Source of the DNA: Amycolatopsis sp. NBC_01480
GTDB taxonomy: Bacteria > Actinomycetota > Actinomycetes > Mycobacteriales > Pseudonocardiaceae
Assembly (NCBI RefSeq): GCF_036227205.1
Contig: NZ_CP109442.1
Location: 1,116,001-1,180,000, forward strand
Length of the DNA stretch: 64,000 nucleotides
Direction: 5' to 3'
The position numbers and the translations under genes were made by a program. This document shows, piece after piece, positions 48,297-64,000 of this stretch (the stretch's first letter is position 1; each line of letters starts with the position of its first letter). Under the pieces are notes generated by a model, which was not told the origin of the DNA, made no database searches, and saw nothing but the letters and a program-made list of their open reading frames with translations.

Positions 48297-49208
48297 TCAG
48301 CGGGTGAGCTGCGCCGCGATCTCGCGAGGAGCGGGCAGCGCGGTGATTTCGTCCCGCAGGGCGCTCGCCCCGGCACGCAGCGTTTCGCCGGCCACCAATT
48401 GCCGGATCAGGCCGGTGGAAGGGGCCTCGTCGACCAGCCCGGCCCCGGCCGTTTCCACGCGCCGGGCGAGTACTGACCCGGTGAGCGAATGCTGCGGCAG
48501 CCCGTGCGCCGCCGCGGCCAGCGCCAGCTCCGGATCACCGTCGTGGATCACGGCCGCACACGTCGGCAGGAGCGCGGCCGGCGGCGCGGAGTCGACCAGC
48601 CGCACGTTCGCGGGCACCGTCGTCCCGGCGGGCAGGTTCGCGGTGTCCGCCGCGCAGACCACCTCCAGGTCGGTCCCCGCGACGGCGTCGAAGACAGTTC
48701 CGAAGAGCGCGGCGTCGGACAGGGACAGTAGCACCCGGGCGCGCCTTGCCTTGCGGCGCAACCAAGTCGGCACCTCGACCGGGCCGAAGTACGGCACATG
48801 CCGTACCGGGTGGACGGCACCGCCGCCGGCGCGGAGCGAAGCGGGAACCGTGTCGAACGTCGTGTCGGCGTCACTCGCGTCCGGCTCGTCCAGCGCGCCG
48901 AGCAGACGCACCGCGACCGCGTCGACGGCGCGGGCGGCAGCCGTTCCGGCGGGCGCCTGGCCATCGGAGACCACCACCCCGGGCCGCCACAGCTTCGCGA
49001 ATTCGGCGAGCGCGGCCGATTCGGCGAGCGTGGCCTCGTCCCCGCTCTCGAGGTCCACCGCCACGGTGGCGGTGCGCAGGATCTCCTCGACGAACGACGG
49101 CCGTCCGGCGATCTTCACGTCGTGGCCGGCGGTGCGCAGCGCCCAGGCGAGCGGCACCAGGTTGCGCAGACGGGCGGGCGACGACGGAGCGGCCAGCAGT
49201 ACTCGCAT
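48297..49208 (-). CDS. Short GT-B glycosyltransferase-like protein (macrolide GT family)
   Basis: 303 residues from ATG 49208 (MRVLLAAPSSPARLRNLVPLAWALRTAGHDV), with GGAG 8 bases upstream. The N-terminal Rossmann half matches GT1 enzymes of the EryCIII/DesVII type, and the C-terminal half keeps CAAVIHDGDPELALAAAAHGLPQ, where active members have an H-H-G-G-x-G-T/S-like nucleotide-sugar site. Family members are usually around 390-420 residues; roughly 90-100 residues, including much of the middle acceptor region, are missing, and the donor-site HHGG is degenerate (IHDGD). It may be inactive or an auxiliary factor. Location beside the PKS suggests a link to glycosylation of the product. Confidence 0.72.
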   Translation of the reverse strand: MRVLLAAPSSPARLRNLVPLAWALRTAGHDVKIAGRPSFVEEILRTATVAVDLESGDEATLAESAALAEFAKLWRPGVVVSDGQAPAGTAAARAVDAVAVRLLGALDEPDASDADTTFDTVPASLRAGGGAVHPVRHVPYFGPVEVPTWLRRKARRARVLLSLSDAALFGTVFDAVAGTDLEVVCAADTANLPAGTTVPANVRLVDSAPPAALLPTCAAVIHDGDPELALAAAAHGLPQHSLTGSVLARRVETAGAGLVDEAPSTGLIRQLVAGETLRAGASALRDEITALPAPREIAAQLTR

Positions 49209-49305
49209 GGAATTCACTCCAGAAAAGGAAACCGGGCCGCACCCGGTGCGGATAGTCGAATTCGAGACTATCCACGCCGGAGCGGCCCGCGTACCCCTAC
49301 AAAAA

Positions 49306-51873
49306 TCACTGCCCGGGCAGGGTGACCGCCTCGATCGGGCTGCGCCGCATCGCCAGCCGCGCGGAAAGCGCGGTGACCGGCCAGACGATCAGGAATACCG
49401 CGAGCACCACGCCCAGGAATACCCAGATCGGGCCGGACGGGATGATCTCGCCGGTGCTGATCGCCATCGGCAGCACGGTGAACAACGAGATGACGATGCC
49501 GAGCACCAGCCCGGTCACCGCGACGATGCCGCCCTCGATGAACAGCATCCGCCGCACCTGCCCGCGGTCCGCGCCGGCCAGCCGCTGGGCGCCGAACTCC
49601 CGGCGGCGGGCGAGCACGGCCACCGCCAGCGTGTTCACCGCCGCGATCGCCGCGTAGGCGATGGCGAGCACGGCCAGCAGATAGTTGATCATCGCCTCGA
49701 CGTCGGCGCTGGCCTGGAAGTTCTGGGTCAGCGCGCTGTCGTCGCCGACGCTCACGCCCGGCCAGCCCTTGGCCTTGTCGCCCAGCGCGGACACCAGGTC
49801 GGCCGGGTCCGTGCCACTGGCCGCCTTGACCAGCACCTGCGCGGGCAGGCCGCTGGTGGTGTGCGCGGTGAGCAGGTCGGCCGGCAGCACCATGCTCGCG
49901 TAACTCGACGGGCTGTCGAGCAGCGCGACCACGCTCACCGGGGCCTGCGCCCCGTCGCCGAGCCGCATGGTGATCTTGTCGCCCAGCTTGATGCCCAGGT
50001 CGTCGGCGACGCTCTCGGGCAGCGCCACCGTGGAGCCGATGAGGTTCTTCAACGACCCCGACGTCACCGTGGTGGACAGCACCGAGCCGGCCTGGTTCTC
50101 GGCGGAGACGCCGAGCAGGCGCAACGGGTCGCTGCCGTTGCCGTCGTAGGGCTGCTCGATCCAGCCGGAGCTGGTGACCAGCGGCGAGGCCGTGCCGACC
50201 CCGGGTGTGCTGCGGATCTGCGCGACCAGGTCCGGCGAGATGCCGCCGGTGCCGGTGCTGACCACGGCGTCGGCCTGCAACTGGTCGGCGTACGCCGCCA
50301 CCTGGGCCTTCTGCGCCGTGGTCTCCGAGTACACGTTGCCGAGCGCGACCGCGCTGGCGAGCGTGATCGGCGTGAGCGCCGCGGCGAAGGCCACCGCGCG
50401 GGCCCGGGAGTTGATCACCGCGAGCGTGGCGTCCTTGCCCGCGACCCGGCGGATGAACGGGCCGAACCGGTCGGCCACGTACGCCATGATCTCCGGCCCG
50501 AACAGCGCCACCGCGATCGCGCCGGTCAGCACGGCCGGGCCGCCGATCGCCGACGCCGTGTCGGCGGGCATGAACACCGTGGTGGCGGCGAGCAGCACCG
50601 TGGCGGCCGCGAACACCAGCGCGCCCATGCGGCGCAACGGATTCACCTTCGCCCCCGGGATCGCGGCCTCGGCCAGCGCCTGGATCGGCCGGGCCCGCGC
50701 CGCGGCCAGCGCCGCGAACCAGGCCGCGCCGTAGGTGATCGCGAGCGTGGCGACGATCCCGCCGGCGAACGCGATGATGTCCTGCCGGAACGCCAGCTCC
50801 CCGGGCACGATGCCGATCGACTGGCTGGTCGAGAAGATCTGGTTGCCGATCAGGCTGCCGAGGAACGCGCCGCACACCGCGGCGACCGCGCCGACCGCCA
50901 TGGTCTCGGCGAGCACCATGCGGTGCACCTGCTTCGGCGTCGCCCCGGTCGCGCGCAGCAAGGCCAGCTCCTGCTGCCGTTGCCGCACGGTCAGGCTGAT
51001 CGTCGCCGAGACCACCAGCGCCATGACCACCAGCACCATGCCGCCGAACACCGCGGCGAGCAGGATCAGCGGCAGCTGGCTGGCGTCCACGCCGAGGAAC
51101 TCGGCCGCGCCGCGGTCGTCCCCGGTCAGCACGCTGACGCCCGGGACCTGGTCCGCGATGCGCCCGGCCAGCTCACCGGCGTCCACGCCGTCGGCCGGGA
51201 ACACCCCGACCAGGCCGACCCGGCCCTGGTGCGTGGAGAAGCGCTGGACGTCGCCGGCCGAGAAGAAGAACGCGGGCGCGGTCACGGTCTGCGCCGGCTC
51301 GGCGATCCCGGCGACGGTGAAGCTCTGCTTCTGCCCGTCCACGGCGAGATCGACGGTTCCGCCGGACTTGACCCCGGCCGCGCCCGCCGTGGCTGAATCG
51401 AGCACGACCTGGCCCGGCGCCTGGGGCTGGCTGCCTTCACGAAGCTGGTAGCCGCCGAGCGCGGCGGAGTCCCAGCCGTGTCCGGAAAGGACGGACGAGC
51501 CGGAGTCCTGTTGCGGGGCACCGCCTTTCAGCAGCGCGGCGGCGAAAGACACGTCCGGCACCGCGCTGCGCACCCCGGGCACGGCGGCGATCTTCGCCAC
51601 CTGGTCCTCGGGCAGCCCGGCGCGCTCGGCGTACGGCACCACCTGGGACTCTTCGTCCGGCAGCTTGAACCCGGCCGAGCCGCCGACCACCACCGGCACG
51701 GACGCCAGCCGCTGCGGCTGGGCCTGCAGCACGATCGCCGTTTCGAACAGCCCGGCGCACGCGATCAGCAGCCCGCAGCCGATCAGGATGGCGACGAACG
51801 ACGCCAGCGACGCGGCCGCGCGGAACCTCAGGCTCGACAGCGCCAGGTTGAGGATCACCCGCCGCGAACTCAT
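49306..51873 (-). CDS. FtsX-family ABC transporter permease (large, two FtsX domains)
   Basis: 855 residues. An N-terminal helix (AAASLASFVAILIGCGLLIACAG) and a long extracytoplasmic domain are followed by a first FtsX domain (VVMALVVSATISLTVRQRQQELALLRATGATPKQVHRM), more helices, a second extracytoplasmic domain, and a second FtsX domain (LAVLAIAYAAIAAVNTLAVAVLARRREFGAQRLAGADRGQVRRM), ending in RRSPIEAVTLPGQ. ATG 51873 overlaps the stop of its ATPase gene (ATGA). Probable exporter of a lipophilic compound or envelope factor, controlled by the nearby TetR. Confidence 0.92.
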   Translation of the reverse strand: MSSRRVILNLALSSLRFRAAASLASFVAILIGCGLLIACAGLFETAIVLQAQPQRLASVPVVVGGSAGFKLPDEESQVVPYAERAGLPEDQVAKIAAVPGVRSAVPDVSFAAALLKGGAPQQDSGSSVLSGHGWDSAALGGYQLREGSQPQAPGQVVLDSATAGAAGVKSGGTVDLAVDGQKQSFTVAGIAEPAQTVTAPAFFFSAGDVQRFSTHQGRVGLVGVFPADGVDAGELAGRIADQVPGVSVLTGDDRGAAEFLGVDASQLPLILLAAVFGGMVLVVMALVVSATISLTVRQRQQELALLRATGATPKQVHRMVLAETMAVGAVAAVCGAFLGSLIGNQIFSTSQSIGIVPGELAFRQDIIAFAGGIVATLAITYGAAWFAALAAARARPIQALAEAAIPGAKVNPLRRMGALVFAAATVLLAATTVFMPADTASAIGGPAVLTGAIAVALFGPEIMAYVADRFGPFIRRVAGKDATLAVINSRARAVAFAAALTPITLASAVALGNVYSETTAQKAQVAAYADQLQADAVVSTGTGGISPDLVAQIRSTPGVGTASPLVTSSGWIEQPYDGNGSDPLRLLGVSAENQAGSVLSTTVTSGSLKNLIGSTVALPESVADDLGIKLGDKITMRLGDGAQAPVSVVALLDSPSSYASMVLPADLLTAHTTSGLPAQVLVKAASGTDPADLVSALGDKAKGWPGVSVGDDSALTQNFQASADVEAMINYLLAVLAIAYAAIAAVNTLAVAVLARRREFGAQRLAGADRGQVRRMLFIEGGIVAVTGLVLGIVISLFTVLPMAISTGEIIPSGPIWVFLGVVLAVFLIVWPVTALSARLAMRRSPIEAVTLPGQ

Positions 51874-52637
51874 CCCTGCCCCCGGGCCTGCTTGGCCTGG
51901 GCGCCGAGCTGCGCCAGGGTGGCCGCGACCGCTTCGACGCTCGGGGTGGCCATCTGCGTCACGATGCGACCGTCCACCAGGAACAGCACAGTGTCCGCAT
52001 AGGACGCCGCCACCGGGTCGTGCGTGACCATGACGATGGTCTGGCCCGCGCTCACCAGCTCGCGCATCAGCGTGAGCACCTCGAGCGCGGTGTTCGTGTC
52101 GAGCGCGCCGGTCGGCTCGTCGGCGAACACCACCGACGGGCGGGCGGCGAGCGCGCGGGCGATCGCCACGCGCTGCTGCTGGCCGCCGGACAGCTCGCCC
52201 GGGCGGTGCTTGACCCGCTGGGACAGCCCGACCCGCGCGATCACCTGGTCCACCCAGGCCTGGTCCGGCTCGCGGCCGGCCAGCAGGGTCGGCAGCGTGA
52301 CGTTCTGCTCCACGTTCAGCGCGGGCATCAGGTTGAACGACTGGAAGATGAACGCGACGTGCTCACGGCGCAGCACCGTCAGCTTGGTCTCGCTCTTGCC
52401 CTTCAGGTCGGTCCCGACCAGCGTGACGCGGCCGGAGGTCGGCTTGTCGAGCCCGGCCGCGCAGTGCAGCAGCGTGCTCTTGCCGGAGCCGGACGGGCCC
52501 ATCACCGCGGTGAAGGTGCCCGCCGGGAAGGAGACGGAGACGCCGGCGAGCGCTTCGACCGCGCTGTCGCCGGAGCCGTAGGTCTTGTGCACCGCGTCCA
52601 GCTGGACCGGCGACTCGACTGAGGTCATCGTGGGCAC
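51870..52637 (-). CDS. ABC transporter ATP-binding protein (MacB-like)
   Basis: About 255 residues. Walker [11 protein letters not shown]-loop [12 protein letters not shown], signature LSGGQQQR, Walker [13 protein letters not shown] and switch H in VTHDPVA. Start: GTG 52637 has GGAG 8 bases upstream, while ATG 52628 (MTSVESPVQ) is too far from it; both are possible. Partner of the FtsX permease that follows. It is preceded by a small membrane-protein gene whose stop is 5 bases away, so all three are co-transcribed. Confidence 0.9.
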   Translation of the reverse strand: MPTMTSVESPVQLDAVHKTYGSGDSAVEALAGVSVSFPAGTFTAVMGPSGSGKSTLLHCAAGLDKPTSGRVTLVGTDLKGKSETKLTVLRREHVAFIFQSFNLMPALNVEQNVTLPTLLAGREPDQAWVDQVIARVGLSQRVKHRPGELSGGQQQRVAIARALAARPSVVFADEPTGALDTNTALEVLTLMRELVSAGQTIVMVTHDPVAASYADTVLFLVDGRIVTQMATPSVEAVAATLAQLGAQAKQARGQG

Positions 52638-52642
52638 GTCGT

Positions 52643-52879
52643 TCACTCCGTTCCGCCCCGCGCGCCGCGGCGAGCCGGGTCGAGGTACCACCACAGGGCG
52701 AGGGCCGCGCCGCCGATCCCGATCGTCCACAGCCAGAACGGCGATTTGAACGACATGCTGATCACGGTCATGAGCAGCCAGATGATGAACTGCACACCAC
52801 TGACCACGGCCCAGATCACGGTGACGATCCGCCGGGCGGCGCCACTCGACGAGCGGGTTTCTTCGGTGCTCTCCGGCAT
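52643..52879 (-). CDS. Small two-TM membrane protein
   Basis: 78 residues (MPESTEETRSSSGAARR then two hydrophobic segments, about 20-43 and 47-65, ending in a basic tail). ATG 52879 has a G-rich ribosome site directly upstream; ATG 52891 has none. First gene of the exporter operon; a copy of the TetR-type palindrome lies 42 bases upstream. No family recognised; resembles other 2TM proteins near ABC exporters. Confidence 0.7.
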   Translation of the reverse strand: MPESTEETRSSSGAARRIVTVIWAVVSGVQFIIWLLMTVISMSFKSPFWLWTIGIGGAALALWWYLDPARRGARGGTE

Positions 52880-52920
52880 GAGGCCCCCCATATCGGCGAC
52901 GGCGGAGTGGACGGACTAAT

Positions 52921-52937
52921 TGTGTAAGGCTTACACA
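52921..52937. promoter_or_regulatory. TetR operator, copy A (exporter operon)
   Basis: Perfect palindrome tgtgtaag-g-cttacaca followed by GTTTA. The same sequence with few changes recurs at 53431-53447, followed again by GTTTA. It lies upstream of the small membrane protein-ABC operon. Confidence 0.75.
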
Positions 52938-52986
52938 GTTTAGCGGACCCGGGCCGATCAGGGAAGCCACCCCACCGCGGCCCGGT

Positions 52987-53406
52987 TCAGCGGGTGTCGC
53001 CGGCCGTCGCGCGCAGGCGGCGGTCCCAGTCGCGCACGCCCCAGATGCCCGCGACCAGCACGCCCCCGCCGAGCAGCACCCAGATCAGCCAGAGCGGGTC
53101 CCACTGGCCGCCGATCGCGCCGATGAACAGCCAGATCAGCACGTTCACGCCGCCGACCAGCGCCCACAGCCGGGCCGCGAGCCCCGGCGCCGCCTCCAGC
53201 AGGGCCGGGGCGGCCTCGCCGGAGCGGCCCTCGACCGCCACTCGCAACGCCGTCCTGGTGGTGGCCAGCCGGACGCGCGCCAGCCGCCGGGCCGCCTCCT
53301 GGCCGTCCAGCTGCCCGGTCGAGCGGGCGTGCTCGATCTCGGTCTCCGCCAGCTTCCGGTCCAGCTCGGTCACCCGGCCCAGCCCGAACCGGTTGGTCTC
53401 GCTCAC
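52987..53406 (-). CDS. DUF1707/2TM-like membrane protein
   Basis: 139 residues. A charged N-terminal ~60 residues (RVTELDRKLAETEIEHARSTGQLDGQEAARRLARV) resemble a short DUF1707/SHOCT-like region, followed by two membrane helices (about 82-100 and 106-125) and a basic tail. It is divergent from the TetR gene across operator copy B, so it probably belongs to the same regulon as the ABC exporter. Function unknown. Confidence 0.75.
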   Translation of the reverse strand: MSETNRFGLGRVTELDRKLAETEIEHARSTGQLDGQEAARRLARVRLATTRTALRVAVEGRSGEAAPALLEAAPGLAARLWALVGGVNVLIWLFIGAIGGQWDPLWLIWVLLGGGVLVAGIWGVRDWDRRLRATAGDTR

Positions 53407-53430
53407 GTCCGCTCGCCCCCAGCCCCGATT

Positions 53431-53447
53431 AGTGTAAGACTTGCACA
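53431..53447. promoter_or_regulatory. TetR operator, copy B (tetR promoter)
   Basis: agtgtaagacttgcaca, an imperfect version of the palindrome at 52921-52937 with the same GTTTA flank. It lies between the divergent DUF1707-like gene and the tetR gene, 29 bases before the latter's start. Confidence 0.72.
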
Positions 53448-53476
53448 GTTTACTGAAGGAGACTGCGGAGCGATAG

Positions 53477-54211
53477 ATGCCGACTCAAGACGATCCCGTG
53501 GACCTGCCACCGGGGCTGCGTCCCGCGTGGCTCGCCGCGCCGCGGCCCCGGCGCGGGCCCAAGCCGGCGCACACCGTCGCGCAGGTCGTGGCCGCGGCCG
53601 TCGAGCTGGCCGACGAGGAGGGCCTGGCCGCCGCGTCACTGCCCAACATCGCCGCCTCGCTCGGGCTGAGCACCAACGCGCTGTACCGCTACGTCGGGTC
53701 GAAGGACGAGCTGGTGGTCCTGCTGGCCGACGCCGGCTTCGGGCCGCCGCCCGACGGGCTGGTCTCGGCCGGCGACTGGCGGGCCACCATCCGGGCCTGG
53801 ACCCGGGCCGCGCTGGAGCGCTACCGCACCCGGCCGTGGCTGCTGGACGTGCCGTTCCGCGGCGGCGCGGTCACCCCGCACCGGCTCCGCTGGACCGAGC
53901 TGCTGCTGGCCGCGCTCGACGGCGCCGGACTGTCCGATGTGGACGCACTGGGCTGTGCCCAGCTGGTGGCCGACTTCGCCCGCACCACGGCCGAGCGCCG
54001 GCGCGCCCTCGACGACCCGGACTCGGCCGACGCCCCCGCGCGGACCGCGCAGCTGCGCGAGTTCCTGCAGCCGCTGCTCGCCGAGCGGGACTACCCGCGG
54101 CTGGCCGCGCTGGCCTCGGCGGGCCGCTATCCCGCGACCAGCACGGTGGAGTTCGGGCTCGACCGCGTGCTCGACGGCATCGCCGGGCTGCTCGCCCCGT
54201 CCCGGCCCTGA
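53477..54211 (+). CDS. TetR family transcriptional regulator of the ABC exporter
   Basis: 244 residues. The HTH is SLPNIAASLGLSTNALYRYVGSKDEL (about residues 53-78), followed by a TetR_C-like domain of the tetracycline-repressor type. It is the only regulator beside two copies of one palindrome (52921 and 53431), which makes it the likely repressor of itself, the DUF1707-like gene and the exporter operon. The inducer could be the cluster's own product. Confidence 0.9.
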   Translation: MPTQDDPVDLPPGLRPAWLAAPRPRRGPKPAHTVAQVVAAAVELADEEGLAAASLPNIAASLGLSTNALYRYVGSKDELVVLLADAGFGPPPDGLVSAGDWRATIRAWTRAALERYRTRPWLLDVPFRGGAVTPHRLRWTELLLAALDGAGLSDVDALGCAQLVADFARTTAERRRALDDPDSADAPARTAQLREFLQPLLAERDYPRLAALASAGRYPATSTVEFGLDRVLDGIAGLLAPSRP

Positions 54212-54259
54212 CCCCCGCGCCGCCCAGGCTGCTCAACCAGAGCCGAGCTGGACGAGGCC

Positions 54260-54279
54260 GGCTGCCGACATCGGCAGCC
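54260..54279. terminator. Hairpin between converging tetR and PKS genes
   Basis: Perfect 9-bp stem ggctgccga/tcggcagcc with loop CA, in the 131-base space between the TetR stop and the PKS stop. The rest of this gap holds an imperfect direct repeat (aactccgc...aacagag) and no gene. Confidence 0.6.
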
Positions 54280-54342
54280 AACTCCGCCAACCACACAGAG
54301 CACGACGGCCCAGCCACGACCACCGGCACCCAACTCCGCGAA

Positions 54343-64000
<9,658 letters not shown>

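Overview
The window is very GC-rich actinobacterial DNA. Gene style (dense short operons, many TetR regulators, GTG starts), an AfsA/ScbR-type gamma-butyrolactone locus and a large type I polyketide synthase (PKS) point to a Pseudonocardiaceae-like genome. Amycolatopsis is my best guess, from recognition rather than a database search.

Left part, 1-14.8 kb: small unrelated transcription units. These are an FtsX/MacB-type ABC system cut by the window edge, a hydrolase-TetR pair, a quinone-oxidoreductase-like gene converging on a TetR/SDR pair, an aldehyde dehydrogenase, a chitin-active AA10 LPMO preceded by a DasR-type (dre) operator, MFS exporters, a TetR/FAD-monooxygenase pair and a MarR-MFS-isochorismatase operon. 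Palindromic operators are visible in front of most regulators.

14.8-20.2 kb: about 0.9 kb without a credible protein gene holds three tandem copies of one module. Each copy has a GGAAC-N16-CGTTGTA promoter-like motif, a ~110-nt region closed by a 12-13 bp stem, a C-rich stretch and a terminator-like hairpin. They read best as three ~220-nt structured RNA genes under an ECF-sigma-type promoter. Beside them lie a large RecB-like nuclease/Upf1-like helicase and RNase Z.

20.2-24.9 kb: a butenolide-type signalling cassette (SDR-fold enzyme, AfsA homologue, two receptor-like TetR proteins, SARP activator). Four copies of ACCNACCNNCCGGTTT lie in its two control regions; these are candidate autoregulatory elements.

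24.9-64 kb: biosynthetic cluster, mostly on the minus strand. It has a DrrAB-like exporter; three PKS proteins with four modules (27521-48117); a short GT-B-like glycosyltransferase; a FtsX-type ABC exporter with two small membrane proteins and a TetR whose operator occurs twice; and a further PKS (54343 to beyond the right edge) ending in a thioesterase. Visible module order by gene: 42889-48117 = KS-AT(malonyl)-DH-KR-ACP; 38114-42892 = KS-AT(methylmalonyl)-KR(A1)-ACP; 27521-38002 = two KS-AT(malonyl)-DH-KR-ACP; 54343-64000 = KS(partial)-AT(malonyl)-DH-KR-ACP then KS-AT(atypical CAVH motif)-DH-ACP-TE. This predicts a partly unsaturated macrolactone or linear polyketide, probably glycosylated. 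The loading module and further modules lie outside the window. The GBL cassette and SARP probably control the cluster.

Recurrent short elements are notable: near-identical hairpins abutting three stop codons, and three short in-frame expansions inside PKS linkers and domains.
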